A DNA stretch of 64,000 nt from Bifidobacterium oedipodis (GCF_012932425.1 NZ_JAAIII010000001.1:186001-250000); one strand, 5' to 3'. Shown: positions 50,442 to 61,701, counted from the first letter of the stretch. A program made the numbers and translations. The notes: generated by a model not told the origin, from the letters alone.

Positions 50442-52997
50442 ATGAGTTTGAGTGACGCCGCGACCATTGCCATGCCCACTGTGGATGAATCGGGCCTGAG
50501 TGGCCAAGAAGTTGCCCAACGTATCGAAAGCGGGCAATCCAATAAGGTCAAAACCTCCACCTCCCGATCCATCACAGACATTGTGCGCGCCAATGTGTTC
50601 ACCCTGTTCAACGGCATTATTGTCGCCGCCATGGTGCTGGTGCTCATCACCGGTTCGTGGAGGGATGCGGTATTCGGTTTCGTGATCATCATCAACACCG
50701 GCATCGGCATTATCACTGAGCTCAAAGCCAAACGTACCCTTGACAAGCTCTCCATTCTTGTTGCCTCGGATTTTCTCGTACATCGTGACGGGCGAGACGT
50801 GGCGGTGCCACACGACGAAATCGTACTTGGTGATTTGCTCTGGATCCGCTCCGGTGAACAGGTACCGGCCGACGGTCATATCGTGCGCACATGGGGTCTG
50901 GAACTTGACGAATCCATGCTCACCGGCGAATCGCGCACCGTGCGCCACAAGGAAGGCGAACAGATCTACTCCGGTGCCACCGCCGTCTCCGGTATGGCCT
51001 TGATCAAGGTCAACGCCGTGGGCGAACACTCCTATGCCGCCACACTGACCGCCCAAGCCAAGGTGTACACGAAAACCGTGTCCGACCTGAACAAAGGCAT
51101 CAACACCATCCTGAAGTTCATGACCTTCCTGGTGGTGCCGTTGTGCGTGCTGCTGATCATCTCGCAGATCGGCACCGTGGGCGGCTGGCAGGCCGCGCTC
51201 GCCACTGGCGAATGGCGACAGGCCGTCGTCTCGGCCGTGGCTGGTGTGGTCGGCATGATTCCCGAAGGACTGGTGCTGCTGACCTCCTTGAACTTTGCGC
51301 TGGCGGCGATTCGACTGGCTCGCAAGAACACCCTTGTGCAGGAACTGGAATCGGTGGAGACACTGGCTCGTGTCGATTGCCTGAACCTTGATAAAACCGG
51401 CACCATCACCGACGGCGGCATTGCTTTCTCGAAGCTGGTGATGCTGGATTCAGCTGAGCAGCATCCCGGGAGTGGCCGTGCCGATGCGGGTCATGCCGCA
51501 AACAGCATATGGGATGAACACACTGTGCTGCAGGCACTCTATGACCTGTCCAATGAGGAGAATCCGAATGGCACCGGGCAGGCCATATTGGCCGGTTTGG
51601 GGGAGCGGGGTTACCAGGCCGGTGCGGTTGCCGTGCGCGTTCCGTTCTCGTCCGCCCGCAAGTGGAGCGCCATTGCCAAATCCCTCGACTCCGCTCACGA
51701 TCTTATATGGACCATGGGTGCCCCCGAAGTTATTCTTTCCGCATTGGACGGCGACTACACCGACATCCTCACCCAAGTCAACGCATACGCCGACGACGGC
51801 AACCGTGTGCTGCTTATCGCCTGTTCCCGATCCAATGTTCCAGACAATTTCGCGGATGATCCCCAGCTCGATCCATCCAGCATTCCTGTCGCCTTGGTGC
51901 TGTGCGCCGAACGCGTGCGCTCGGATGCTGAGGCCACGCTTGCCTGGTTCCGTGAGCAGGGCGTGCGCTGCCGGATCATCTCAGGTGACAATCCTGTCAC
52001 CGTGGGTGCCATCGCCCGAAACGTACGACTCACTGGTGATCGTGCCCCTGTTGCCATGGACGCACGTGATCTGCCAACCGATATCGACGAATTGGCCCGC
52101 GTGCTGGAAAACGTGGATGTGCTTGGTCGCGTGCTGCCCAACCAAAAGAAGGCGATTGTTCAGGCGCTGCATACCGGCAACCATGTGGTGGCCATGACCG
52201 GCGACGGTGTCAACGATGCATTGGCCATCAAAGAGGCCGATCTTGGTATTGCCATGGGCAATGCGGCACCTGCCACCAAAGCCGTGGCACAAGTGGTACT
52301 TGTGGACTCTAAATTTTCCCACCTTCCCGACGTGGTGGCCCGCGGACGTCAGGTGATGGCCAATATGGAACGCGTCGCCGGACTGTTCCTCGTCAAAACC
52401 GTCTACTCCGCGCTGATTTCCCTCGGCGTGGTGCTGACGGCCATCCCGTACCCGTATCTGCCGCGCCACATCACCTACGTGGGGGCGCTGACCATCGGTG
52501 TGCCGGCCTTCGTGCTTGCACTCGCGCCGAATACACGTCGTTATATTCCCGGGTTCTTGAAACGTGTTGTGCACTTCGCCTTGCCCGGCGGCATCGCCAC
52601 AGGTTTGTCGGTCTTGTGCGCGGCATGGTTCCTGCCCGGCATTATGGGATGGAATATCGCCGCTTCGGATGCGGATCTGGCGGCGTTGCGTGCCACCAGC
52701 GCAATCATCCTGTTCCTGATGGGTGTGTTTGTGCTTGCTCGTGTAGCGCAGCCGCTGAATAGTTGGCGCGGGGGACTGGTCGCCTTCTTCGCGGCGGCCG
52801 GAGTAATCGGCATGTTCATTCCCTTCGTGGCAAACTTCTTCGCCTTGCAACTGCCGACTGGGCGCACGCTGATCGCCACCCTGATCGCCCTCGCTGGCGC
52901 CGCGGTCATCTTCTTCATCTGCCTATTCGTCGCTCCGCATGTGGCGCGCTTGGCGGAAGGGTTTAGCCGACGGCGACATAATGATATGAAATCGTAA
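50442..52997 (+). CDS. CtpE-like cation-transporting P-type ATPase
   Basis: 851 residues. Phosphorylated Asp in L-D-K-T-G-T-I-T-D, A-domain T-G-E-S, hinge T-G-D-G-V-N-D-A. Eight to ten helices, with M4 around V-G-M-I-P-E-G-L-V-L-L. The N-terminal G-L-S-G-Q-E-V-A-Q-R and the M4 pattern resemble the actinobacterial CtpE (Ca2+) group rather than heavy-metal pumps; no CPx motif. The ion is not proved. First ATG 50442 with a -10 box upstream. Confidence 0.9.
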   Translation: MSLSDAATIAMPTVDESGLSGQEVAQRIESGQSNKVKTSTSRSITDIVRANVFTLFNGIIVAAMVLVLITGSWRDAVFGFVIIINTGIGIITELKAKRTLDKLSILVASDFLVHRDGRDVAVPHDEIVLGDLLWIRSGEQVPADGHIVRTWGLELDESMLTGESRTVRHKEGEQIYSGATAVSGMALIKVNAVGEHSYAATLTAQAKVYTKTVSDLNKGINTILKFMTFLVVPLCVLLIISQIGTVGGWQAALATGEWRQAVVSAVAGVVGMIPEGLVLLTSLNFALAAIRLARKNTLVQELESVETLARVDCLNLDKTGTITDGGIAFSKLVMLDSAEQHPGSGRADAGHAANSIWDEHTVLQALYDLSNEENPNGTGQAILAGLGERGYQAGAVAVRVPFSSARKWSAIAKSLDSAHDLIWTMGAPEVILSALDGDYTDILTQVNAYADDGNRVLLIACSRSNVPDNFADDPQLDPSSIPVALVLCAERVRSDAEATLAWFREQGVRCRIISGDNPVTVGAIARNVRLTGDRAPVAMDARDLPTDIDELARVLENVDVLGRVLPNQKKAIVQALHTGNHVVAMTGDGVNDALAIKEADLGIAMGNAAPATKAVAQVVLVDSKFSHLPDVVARGRQVMANMERVAGLFLVKTVYSALISLGVVLTAIPYPYLPRHITYVGALTIGVPAFVLALAPNTRRYIPGFLKRVVHFALPGGIATGLSVLCAAWFLPGIMGWNIAASDADLAALRATSAIILFLMGVFVLARVAQPLNSWRGGLVAFFAAAGVIGMFIPFVANFFALQLPTGRTLIATLIALAGAAVIFFICLFVAPHVARLAEGFSRRRHNDMKS

Positions 52998-53019
52998 TCC
53001 TTGATTCGAAGGAGACATG

Positions 53020-53910
53020 ATGGAGCATTCGCTGTTTTTTGGTGTGCCCGACAATCATGCGTCGGATCATATCGCGCTGTCATATCTCGGCATATCACAA
53101 ACCGAACCGCGCCACGATTACGGTCCATCAATGAACGATCCCTGGGTCATTCACATAGTACTAAGGGGATCGGGCACGGTGTTCACCGAGGAATCCTATT
53201 ACGAACTGAAGGAGGGAGACGGGTTTCTTATCCGCCCGGGTGCGGCAATCCGGTATGTTGCATCCGATAATGATCCATGGGGATACGTGTGGTTCGGATT
53301 GGAAGGCGATTTGGTGGGCCGGTACTTCAAAACCATGGGATTCGCCGACGACCAGGTGGCATTCGGCGTCAACCACACGTTGCCGTTCGTGCGTCTGCTT
53401 GCACAGGCGTTGCGTTATACCGGCGGGGGATTGGCGGATGAACTTGAACTGAACGCAGTGGCGTTGCGATGTTTGGCCATATTGTCCGTCGAATTGCGCC
53501 GCAGCGGTGCCCCTACAGTGTTCCCAGTCAATCCCGTGGTACGTGCCGCGGTTGATGTAATCATCCACCAGTGGAAGCCCGGCATTTCCGTGGCATGGGT
53601 GGCCGAACGGATCAACGTGGATCGCAGCTACTTGTCACGTGTATTCCACAGGGAAACCGGATTGACCATCAAGGAGTACATCGAACGAATTCGCCTATCC
53701 CGTGCCAGCGATCTGCTGTATATGACCGATATGGGATTGGGCGAAGTGGCCGGCGAATGCGGCTATGCCAATGTGGATGCACTTACCCGCAATTTCCGTG
53801 AGATACGCGGCATAACACCCAGTGAATACCGCAAATCGAACAGCGGCGTGCTCAACAATCTGGGGCTTGGCATCGAATTCTTGCAGGCGGCATTCAACAT
53901 CGATGAATAA
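53020..53910 (+). CDS. AraC-family regulator with cupin domain
   Basis: 296 residues. N-terminal cupin-like sensor (about 25-110), C-terminal double helix-turn-helix with I-N-V-D-R-S-Y-L-S-R-V-F-H-R-E-T-G and A-G-E-C-G-Y-A-N-V-D-A-L. Tandem ATGs at 53017 and 53020; AAGGAG gives a 5-base spacer to the second. Convergent with the alpha-galactosidase/MFS operon, which it may control by sensing an alpha-galactoside or melibiose; inference from position. Confidence 0.9.
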   Translation: MEHSLFFGVPDNHASDHIALSYLGISQTEPRHDYGPSMNDPWVIHIVLRGSGTVFTEESYYELKEGDGFLIRPGAAIRYVASDNDPWGYVWFGLEGDLVGRYFKTMGFADDQVAFGVNHTLPFVRLLAQALRYTGGGLADELELNAVALRCLAILSVELRRSGAPTVFPVNPVVRAAVDVIIHQWKPGISVAWVAERINVDRSYLSRVFHRETGLTIKEYIERIRLSRASDLLYMTDMGLGEVAGECGYANVDALTRNFREIRGITPSEYRKSNSGVLNNLGLGIEFLQAAFNIDE

Positions 53911-53926
53911 GTAGGGCAGAATATCA

Positions 53927-53970
53927 TAATGCCGGGTGACGGCTTCGTATCGAGTCGTCACCCGGCATTA
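53927..53970. terminator. Bidirectional terminator between araC-type gene and MFS gene
   Basis: TAATGCCGGGTGAC and GTCACCCGGCATTA: 14-bp perfect stem, loop of 16. It lies between two convergent stops. Confidence 0.85.
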
Positions 53971-53992
53971 ACGGTATGGGGTCTGAAAATCG

Positions 53993-55180
53993 TCAGGCGG
54001 AACGGCGCTTGATCAGATCATGAGCGGCCAGACCGATGAGAATCAGGATGAAGATGCCACCCAACACCGGGAACGGAGCATACAGCGAATCGGTGTGCAG
54101 CACGGATTGGATGGCCTGCATGGCCAACGGCGCGATGAATGTGCCGGTATTGGTGCCGATGAAAATCGTCGATGTGGCGAAGGCGATGGTGCGGGCGCTG
54201 GTCAGGGAGTCCATGCCGTTGAAGATGTACGGGAAGCACCACGAGCAGGGGATGCCCGAGACCAGCATACCGGCCAGAACCATAGCGAAGTTGCCGTTCG
54301 AGAGTCCAATGAGCAGATTGGCGGCGATATAGGCGATCAGGCCAAGGTACAAGGTGCCCTTACCGGTGAGCTTATGAACCGTGCCGAACACGGCGCCCGC
54401 CACAATACCGACCAGAGGCATCAGCGACAGCACCAGCCCAGAGTTGAATCCTTCGCCCATCACCTCGTTGCAGATGGAGGGGAAACGCACCTGGATGGCG
54501 ATGGAGTTGAGCACCAGCAGCACCGCGAACAGCGCGAGGGCGTACACGAAGGGGTTGGTTTCCTTGATGATCGAGCCGTATCCCAGCTTCTTGCCGTGCT
54601 CGTCGGTGGGAGTATCGGAGGCGATGGTGATATCCGGCACGATGAACCAGAAGAACGCGGCGATGGGGAATGCGGCGAGATAGATGGCGAAGGACCAATG
54701 CCAGCCGAAGGTGAGCAGCAGACCGGCGATGGCCATGAACGCCGCCTGACCGATGTTCTCGGCAGAGGAACGCCATCCCAACAGATTCGCCTTCGTATCC
54801 CCCGTGTACAGAGCGTTGATGATGGAGACGGCCAGTGCATTGTACAGGCCCGAGCCCACGCCCATCAGCAGACGGCTGGCAAGAATTACCGGGTACGAGG
54901 AAACAAACATGGGCACAATGCCGCCGATGCCGATAAGCAGTACACCAATGGTGATCACACGCTTGACGCCGAACTTCTGTGCAATCCAGCTGGACAGGAT
55001 CACGAAGATTGCGACGGCAACGTTCGGCACGGTTGACAGCATCTCGCTTTGCGTCATGCTGATGCCGAGCTCCTCGCGCATCTGCGGCAGTGCGGAGCTG
55101 ATGGCGACGGCGCTGGTCAGGATCAGTGAGATGGACAGCACTGCGAGTTTGGTAATAAAACTTTGGGGTTTGATAGTCAT
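53993..55180 (-). CDS. MFS transporter
   Basis: 395 residues, twelve helices, with the CynX/sugar-type pattern (M-R-E-E-L-G-I-S-M-T-Q-S-E early; G-V-G-S-G-L-Y-N-A). ATG 55180 has AAGGA 6 bases upstream. It lies 129 bases after the alpha-galactosidase gene on the same strand, so it probably imports or exports an alpha-galactoside or related sugar. Substrate not shown. Confidence 0.88.
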   Translation of the reverse strand: MTIKPQSFITKLAVLSISLILTSAVAISSALPQMREELGISMTQSEMLSTVPNVAVAIFVILSSWIAQKFGVKRVITIGVLLIGIGGIVPMFVSSYPVILASRLLMGVGSGLYNALAVSIINALYTGDTKANLLGWRSSAENIGQAAFMAIAGLLLTFGWHWSFAIYLAAFPIAAFFWFIVPDITIASDTPTDEHGKKLGYGSIIKETNPFVYALALFAVLLVLNSIAIQVRFPSICNEVMGEGFNSGLVLSLMPLVGIVAGAVFGTVHKLTGKGTLYLGLIAYIAANLLIGLSNGNFAMVLAGMLVSGIPCSWCFPYIFNGMDSLTSARTIAFATSTIFIGTNTGTFIAPLAMQAIQSVLHTDSLYAPFPVLGGIFILILIGLAAHDLIKRRSA

Positions 55181-55309
55181 GATGATCCTTTGTATGGGTG
55201 TTCTTCGTTGAAACAGTGAACAAGGCATGGCGAGGCCTAAGGCCGGTGGCTTTCGGCCTCGCCATAGAGGGTATTGTTGACCCGCTCAGTTATGCGGTGA
55301 CGGTTAGTG

Positions 55310-57598
55310 TCAGCGAGCGGTGAGCACGAACAGACGCGAATCGAAGTCGTGCGGATCGCCCAGATTATTGGCATCATCGACTTCGCCGCTGGACGATCCG
55401 GTGGAGGCATCGGAATCGATCATGCCCACACGCATAAGCTCATCGCCGTGGAATATGCCGCCGTTGATGGTGCTGGCACCGCCGATGACCTCAACCTGGT
55501 ATTCCAGCTGCGGGTCAAGGCCTTCGAGATGCAGCCTGGAGAACGGGGACATGGGATGCTCAAGCATCGCGTAATCGCCGACGATTGCGGTGCGCTTGTC
55601 TTGGGAGACGACCATCCATGCGGTTTTGCCATTGCGGCGCGGGTCGATCTCGAAGGGAGACACCAGACGGTAGAAGTCGCCGGTGTGGATGGTTTCGCGG
55701 TACTGCTTGAAGAACGCCACATCGTGCTTGACCTGCTCGAATTCCTCGTCGGTCAACGTGCCCAAGTCGAGCTCGTATCCGAAGGTGCCGAACATGGCCA
55801 CATTGGTGCGGGTATTTAATGTCGTCAGACGGTTGGTCTGATGGTTCGGCACGATGGAGACATGCGCGCCGATGGAAGCGAGCGGATAGAACAGGCTGGT
55901 GCCGTATTGAATCGACATGCGTTCCACTGCGTCGGTGTCATCGCTGGCCCAGATCTGCGGAGAATAGCACAGCATACCCAGATCGAAACGGCCACCGCCG
56001 GAGGCGCAACCTTCGATGATGAGATCGGGGAAGGCTTCCAGCAAACGCTGGTTGAGCTCGTACATGCCCAGGATGTAGCGGTGGAACACCTCGCCCTGAT
56101 GACGTTCATCGCGCGTCACATCGTATGCCTCGGTGATGTAACGGTTCATATCCCACTTGATGTAGGAGATGTTCGCGCTGGACAGCACGGCGTGCATCTG
56201 CCCGAAGATATTGTCCACCACATCCGGGTTGGCGAAGTTGAGCACATACTGGTTACGGCCATGGCTCATCGGGCGGTCCGGCGTATGCAGCACCCAGTCG
56301 GGGTGGGCGCGGTACAGATCGGAATCCATATTCACCATCTCCGGTTCGAACCACAGGCCGAAGAGCATGCCCATGTCGTTGATGCGGCGGGCGAGACCGC
56401 CCATGCCTTCGGGCAGACGCTGCTTATTCGGCGTCCAATCGCCCAAACCGGCGGTGTCGCCGCTACGCTCGCCGAACCAGCCATCATCGAGTACGAACAA
56501 TTCAACTCCGGCGTCCTTGGCCTTGGCCGCGATGGAAACGAGCTTGTCCTCGTTGAAGTTGAAGTAGGTGGCCTCCCAGTTGTTGATCAGCACCGGGCGT
56601 TCCTTATCACGCCAGGGGCCGCGCACCACATGGTGGCGCACAAGGTCATGGAAGGCGTGGCTCAGGCCGTTGTAACCCTCGGTGGTGTAGGCGAACACCG
56701 CTTCGGGGGCCTGGAACTCCTCGCCCGGCTCGAGATGCCAGGTGAATCCGAAGTCCGCAATGCCCATCTGCAGACGGGATACGGCGAAGGCATCAACCTC
56801 CACATGCGCCTCGAAATTACCCGAATACACCAACGCGGCACCAATCACCTCACCCGCTGATTCGGTGGCATTCGGACGAGCCAACGCCACAGCCGGATTG
56901 TGCACGTGTCCGGAGGCCGAGCCGCGCAGGGAGCCGATCTGCTGAATGCCCGGATGCAACGGATGACGCACAATGCTGCGCTCGCGGGCCCAGGATCCGG
57001 TCAGCTGCGTCGTGACATAGTTATCGTCGGGCAGGTCAAGGCTCAGGCTCATGACGCGCTCAATATCCACGGCGGCGGTGCCATTATTGTGAATGCTCGA
57101 CGAACGGGCGATGACGGGAAGATTGGCGAACACCGTGTAGGTCAGGGTTACGGTCACGTTGATCAGAGTGTCCACCAAATCGATTTCCAGGGTGGCGGCG
57201 TCGGCTGCGTCATCGACATAGGAGGACGGCAGTCCATGCAGCGCGGGCTTGCCGTCGATGATGCGGTAGCCGGCATAGGTGAGATTCGTCAGACGGGAGC
57301 CGTTCGGTTGCGCAATGCTGACAGCGGGCATACGGTAATCGCTGGCGCCGTATTCGGGGCATTCCTGGCGCAGGTGCTCCAATGAATACGACAGATTGCC
57401 AGTGACCGGGCAGCATGCGGTGGAACGACGCTGCAGTTCAACGAGGTAGCCGAAATCATCGCGGTCGGTGACGGCTGCGCCATAGTACAAGTGCAGCAGC
57501 TTGCCCTGTTCGTTCGCACGAATCACGTAACTGACCAAGCCATTGGTCAGATGGAATTCGCTGGCGTCGTGCACGAGAATCCGGGGCTGGTTGGACAT
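55310..57598 (-). CDS. aga: Alpha-galactosidase, GH36
   Basis: 762 residues. Hydrolyses alpha-1,6-galactosides such as melibiose and raffinose. The nucleophile is the Asp in Y-I-K-W-D-M-N-R; the acid/base is in S-D-D-T-D-A-V-E-R. G-C-A-S-G-G-G-R-F-D lies between them, as in GH36. No signal peptide: a cytoplasmic enzyme. The ATG at 57598 has AAGGAG 6 bases upstream; the ATG at 57604 overlaps that site and is unlikely. Confidence 0.96.
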   Translation of the reverse strand: MSNQPRILVHDASEFHLTNGLVSYVIRANEQGKLLHLYYGAAVTDRDDFGYLVELQRRSTACCPVTGNLSYSLEHLRQECPEYGASDYRMPAVSIAQPNGSRLTNLTYAGYRIIDGKPALHGLPSSYVDDAADAATLEIDLVDTLINVTVTLTYTVFANLPVIARSSSIHNNGTAAVDIERVMSLSLDLPDDNYVTTQLTGSWARERSIVRHPLHPGIQQIGSLRGSASGHVHNPAVALARPNATESAGEVIGAALVYSGNFEAHVEVDAFAVSRLQMGIADFGFTWHLEPGEEFQAPEAVFAYTTEGYNGLSHAFHDLVRHHVVRGPWRDKERPVLINNWEATYFNFNEDKLVSIAAKAKDAGVELFVLDDGWFGERSGDTAGLGDWTPNKQRLPEGMGGLARRINDMGMLFGLWFEPEMVNMDSDLYRAHPDWVLHTPDRPMSHGRNQYVLNFANPDVVDNIFGQMHAVLSSANISYIKWDMNRYITEAYDVTRDERHQGEVFHRYILGMYELNQRLLEAFPDLIIEGCASGGGRFDLGMLCYSPQIWASDDTDAVERMSIQYGTSLFYPLASIGAHVSIVPNHQTNRLTTLNTRTNVAMFGTFGYELDLGTLTDEEFEQVKHDVAFFKQYRETIHTGDFYRLVSPFEIDPRRNGKTAWMVVSQDKRTAIVGDYAMLEHPMSPFSRLHLEGLDPQLEYQVEVIGGASTINGGIFHGDELMRVGMIDSDASTGSSSGEVDDANNLGDPHDFDSRLFVLTAR

Positions 57599-58017
57599 GG
57601 ACATCTCCTTTGATCAATCATGTTCGGCGTGTGCCGTTGATATCAGTATCGGCGCGGTAAGCCGCGAAATACAGCCGATAATGTGGGCAATATGGCTGGT
57701 TGCGTGACTTATCGCAAAGCCGTTGGAATCATGCGGATTGAAACGTGCCGGATGACGATATCGAATTTGCGCACAGGTCACATGGGCTATGGATGTGACC
57801 TGCAAGGCGAAAAATGTGATGTTTCCGACAAACTTATGACGGCTAAGGGGAGTGCTGCCTGACCTTGATGTTTCGGCTTGGTGACTCAGGGATGTCGCAC
57901 AGGAGCGCGAATTGTCCCATATTCCGGCGCGACACGCCAGAGGAGAAGTAACGTACTTGTACCATTGAAGTCGGATAATCGGTGACATACAGCCGACCCA
58001 CGAATTTCGGAGGAAGC
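57599..58017. other. Divergent promoter region between aga and acn
   Basis: A 419-base gene-free gap that must carry the promoters of aga (minus) and acn (plus). The string ATACAGCCGA occurs on the plus strand at about 57671 and again at about 57987, one near each gene. I see no convincing operator palindrome. Confidence 0.4.
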
Positions 58018-60720
58018 ATGTCCTTGAAAGACAGCCAGCTGACGACCCTCAAGGCCGCCGGCAAGGACTACGACTATTACAATATCGCCGATCTTGACGG
58101 CATCGACCATCTGCCTTACTCCCTCAAGGTGCTGGTTGAGAACCTGGTGCGCAATATCGATGGTGCGAATATCACCGATGCGCATGTCAAGGCGCTGCTT
58201 GACTGGGATCCTGCCGCACAGCCCAGCCATGAAATCCAGTTCACCCCCTCGCGCGTAGTGATGCAGGACTTCACCGGTGTGCCGTGTATCGTCGACCTGG
58301 CCACCATGCGTGACGCGGTCAAGGAGCTTGGCGGCGATCCTGAGGTGATCAATCCACAGGTGCAGTCCGACATGGTCATCGACCACTCCGTGCAGATCGA
58401 TAAGTACGGTATCGCCGACGCACTCCAGCAGAATATGGACATCGAATACCAGCGCAACGGCGAACGCTACCAGTTCCTGCGCTGGGGTCAGCAGGCCTTC
58501 CGCAACTTCCGTGTGGTGCCGCCGGGAACCGGCATCATCCACCAGGTCAACATCGAATACCTGGCCAAGGTCGTTATGACCAAGGCCGAGGAACAGGGAA
58601 AGACTTTGGCTTACCTTGATTCCTGCGTGGGCACCGATTCCCATACCACCACCGTCAACGGCTTGGGCGTGCTTGGTTGGGGCGTGGGTGGCATTGAAGC
58701 CGAAGCAGCCATGCTCGGCCAGCCGATTTCCATGCTTGTGCCGCGCGTGGTCGGCTTCAAGCTCACCGGCACCATCCCCGAGGGCGTCACCGCCACCGAC
58801 GTGGTGCTCACCATCACCGACATGCTGCGCCAGCATGGTGTGGTCGGCAAGTTCGTGGAATTCTATGGTGAAGGCATCGCTTCCGTGCCGCTGGCCAACC
58901 GTGCCACCATCGGCAACATGGGTCCTGAATTCGGTTCCACCTGCGGTATCTTCCCGATCGACGACGTAACCCTTGACTATCTGCGCCTGACCGGTCGCTC
59001 CGAGGAACAGATCGCGCTTGTCGAGGCATACGCCAAGGCCAACAAGCTGTGGGGCGACACTACGGCGGCCGATTATGTGGAACCGCAGTACTCCGAATAT
59101 CTGGAACTTGATCTGAGTGACGTGGTGCCGTCCATTGCCGGCCCGAAGCGCCCGCAGGATCGCATCGTACTCGCCGAATCCAAGCAGAAGTTCGAAGAGA
59201 CGGTGCCCGCCTACGAAACCGAGAACACTGTCAAGGAGCCGGTGGCCGTCTCCACTGACTTCCGCGGGGAGTTCGATATCGAGAACGGCGACGTGGCCAT
59301 CGCGTCCATCACCTCGTGCACCAACACCTCCAACCCGTCGGTGATGATCGCCGCCGGTCTGATCGCCCGCAACGCGCACGCTCGCGGCCTCAAGCCGAAG
59401 CCGTGGGTGAAGACCTCGCTTGCTCCTGGCTCCCAGGTCGTGGCCGACTACCTGAAGAAGGCCAACCTGCAGGATGACCTCGATGCACTCGGCTACCAGC
59501 TCGTCGGCTTTGGCTGCGCCACCTGCATCGGTAACTCCGGCCCGCTGCTGCCTGAAATCTCCAAGGCCATCAACGAAAACGATCTGACCGTCACCGCGGT
59601 GCTCTCCGGCAACCGTAACTTCGAGGGCCGCATCAGCCCGGACGTCAAGATGAACTATCTGGCCTCCCCGCCGCTTGTGATCGCCTATGCTCTGGCCGGC
59701 ACCATGGACTTCGACTTCGAAACCCAGCCGCTGGGCCAGGACAAGGACGGCAACGACGTGTTCCTTAAGGACATCTGGCCCTCCAACGAGGAGATCGCCC
59801 AGACTGTCGAGAACACCGTCTCGCGCGAAATGTTCGTGGAAGACTATGCTTCCGTGTTCGACGGCGATGCGCGTTGGAAGGGCCTTGACGTGCCCGAAGG
59901 CGAACTGTTCGCTTGGGACGAGAGCTCCACCTACGTGCGCAAGCAGACCTTCTTTGACGGCATGAGCGCGAAGCCCGAACCTGTGAACGACATTCACGGC
60001 GCACGCGTGCTCGCCCTGCTCGGCGACTCCGTCACCACCGATCATATTTCGCCTGCCGGCGCATTCAAGGCCTCAAGCCCTGCTGGCAAGTATCTGACCG
60101 ATCGTGGCGTGGAGCCGAAGAACTTCAACTCCTATGGTTCTCGCCGTGGCAACCATGAAATCATGGTGCGTGGTACCTTCGGCAACATTCGCCTGAAGAA
60201 CCAGCTGCTAGCTTCCGTGGGCGAGGAAGTGACGCCCGGCGGCTTCACCTATGATTTCCTCGCCAAGAAGCCTACGACCATCTACGAAGCCTCCCGCGAC
60301 TACATCGCCAACGATGTGCCGCTGGTGGTGCTCGCCGGTAAGGAATACGGCACCGGCTCCTCGCGCGACTGGGCTGCCAAGGGCACGGTGATGCTTGGTG
60401 TCAAGGCTGTGATCACTGAAAGCTTCGAGCGCATCCACCGCTCCAACCTGATTGGTATGGGCGTGCTGCCGTTGCAGTTCCCCGAAGGCGAATCCTATGA
60501 GTCCTTGGGTCTCAACGGCACCGAGACCTACGATATCGCCGGTGTCGAAGAACTTAACAACGGCGTGACTCCCAAGACGGTTCATGTCACCGCCACCCGT
60601 GAAGACGGCTCCACGGTCGAATTCGATGCGGTTGTGCGCATCGATACGCCTGGTGAAGCCGACTACTACCGCAATGGCGGTATTCTGCAGTACGTGCTGC
60701 GCAACCTCATGCACCAGTAA
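58018..60720 (+). CDS. acn: Aconitate hydratase
   Basis: 900 residues, AcnA type. Converts citrate to isocitrate with a [4Fe-4S] cluster held by Cys in T-S-C-T-N-T-S and the pair in G-C-A-T-C-I-G. Bifidobacteria lack a full TCA cycle; the enzyme feeds 2-oxoglutarate for glutamate synthesis. GGAGG lies 4 bases upstream of ATG 58018. Confidence 0.96.
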   Translation: MSLKDSQLTTLKAAGKDYDYYNIADLDGIDHLPYSLKVLVENLVRNIDGANITDAHVKALLDWDPAAQPSHEIQFTPSRVVMQDFTGVPCIVDLATMRDAVKELGGDPEVINPQVQSDMVIDHSVQIDKYGIADALQQNMDIEYQRNGERYQFLRWGQQAFRNFRVVPPGTGIIHQVNIEYLAKVVMTKAEEQGKTLAYLDSCVGTDSHTTTVNGLGVLGWGVGGIEAEAAMLGQPISMLVPRVVGFKLTGTIPEGVTATDVVLTITDMLRQHGVVGKFVEFYGEGIASVPLANRATIGNMGPEFGSTCGIFPIDDVTLDYLRLTGRSEEQIALVEAYAKANKLWGDTTAADYVEPQYSEYLELDLSDVVPSIAGPKRPQDRIVLAESKQKFEETVPAYETENTVKEPVAVSTDFRGEFDIENGDVAIASITSCTNTSNPSVMIAAGLIARNAHARGLKPKPWVKTSLAPGSQVVADYLKKANLQDDLDALGYQLVGFGCATCIGNSGPLLPEISKAINENDLTVTAVLSGNRNFEGRISPDVKMNYLASPPLVIAYALAGTMDFDFETQPLGQDKDGNDVFLKDIWPSNEEIAQTVENTVSREMFVEDYASVFDGDARWKGLDVPEGELFAWDESSTYVRKQTFFDGMSAKPEPVNDIHGARVLALLGDSVTTDHISPAGAFKASSPAGKYLTDRGVEPKNFNSYGSRRGNHEIMVRGTFGNIRLKNQLLASVGEEVTPGGFTYDFLAKKPTTIYEASRDYIANDVPLVVLAGKEYGTGSSRDWAAKGTVMLGVKAVITESFERIHRSNLIGMGVLPLQFPEGESYESLGLNGTETYDIAGVEELNNGVTPKTVHVTATREDGSTVEFDAVVRIDTPGEADYYRNGGILQYVLRNLMHQ

Positions 60721-60745
60721 CCGACGTCGTTCGGCATTGGAAGCG

Positions 60746-60793
60746 CAACGGCATGGGCCGCGGTTCTTCAGGGAGCCGCGGCCCATGCCGTTG
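60746..60793 (+). terminator. acn: acn terminator hairpin
   Basis: An 18-bp perfect stem: CAACGGCATGGGCCGCGG at 60746-60763 pairs with 60776-60793, loop of 12, then TTGTTGT. It is 25 bases after acn. Confidence 0.8.
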
Positions 60794-60950
60794 TTGTTGT
60801 AGCGATGGTAGATGCGGTAGATAATGCAAGTAATGGGGTGGATAGTGCAATCTTTGACTATTGCGGCGGGGGATTGTACTAGGTAGAGTTAATGAGTCGA
60901 CAAATGTAAAACGATTGACGTTCAAACAGCAAAGGAGCGTACAGCCAGTC

Positions 60951-61619
60951 ATGACCACGCAATCGACCCCCGAATACGCCAACCAGCGCGAACGCATGCT
61001 TGCAGGCGAACTCTATGTCGCCAACGATCCGCAACTGCAGGAGCTGAATATGCGCAAGCGTCGTTTGGTGCATGCCATCAACAACTCCGCCTATGATGCG
61101 TTTGATGAGCGCAAGGCCTTGTTCACGGAATTGTTTGGTGCATTCGGCGAAGGCGGATTCATCGAACCGCCGTTCAACTGCGACTACGGCTGCAACATCA
61201 CCGTAGGCAAGAACTTTTACGCCAACATGGACTGCATCTTCCTCGACGTGGCTCCAATCACCATCGGCGACCGCGTGTTCTTTGGTCCGCGCGTCAACCT
61301 GCTCACCCCTTACCATCCGATCGACGCGGATGTGCGCTCATCGGGCCCCGAAGGCGCGCTGCCCATCACCATCGGCGACGATGTGTGGTTTGGTGGCAAT
61401 GTGACCGTCTGCCCGGGCGTCACCATCGGCAGCGATGTGGTGATCGGTGCTGGTTCGGTGGTCGTCAAGGACATCCCTTCACACAGTGTTGCCGTGGGCA
61501 ACCCCTGCCGCGTCGTACGCGAGATCGGCGACACGGATCGCGAGTATTGGGAGCGCAAGGCCGCTGAATACCATGCGTGGAAGGATGCCGTCACCCATGC
61601 GGGCAAGTCGGAGGACTAA
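60951..61619 (+). CDS. maa: Maltose/galactoside O-acetyltransferase
   Basis: 222 residues. Left-handed beta-helix of hexapeptide repeats from about residue 70 (P-I-T-I-G-D-R-V-F and I-T-I-G-D-D-V-W-F-G-G-N). Conserved catalytic His in L-T-P-Y-H-P. Transfers acetyl from acetyl-CoA to a sugar. AAAGGAG lies 13 bases upstream, longer than usual. The window shows no close sugar operon on this strand. Confidence 0.9.
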   Translation: MTTQSTPEYANQRERMLAGELYVANDPQLQELNMRKRRLVHAINNSAYDAFDERKALFTELFGAFGEGGFIEPPFNCDYGCNITVGKNFYANMDCIFLDVAPITIGDRVFFGPRVNLLTPYHPIDADVRSSGPEGALPITIGDDVWFGGNVTVCPGVTIGSDVVIGAGSVVVKDIPSHSVAVGNPCRVVREIGDTDREYWERKAAEYHAWKDAVTHAGKSED

Positions 61620-61701
61620 TTCCCTAAGAGCTTGTTGACGACTGCGGCAGGCGTTGCGCTGGAATGTGACGTGACGTTGTCGAGCATGTACGGCATGTTG
61701 T

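Noticed and set aside
57614..57988. A 124-codon frame in the aga-acn gap
   Set aside because: No ribosome site and no protein-like pattern; the gap is better read as a divergent promoter region.
57886..60045. A 719-codon minus-strand frame opposite acn
   Set aside because: Shadow of the aconitase gene; no motifs.
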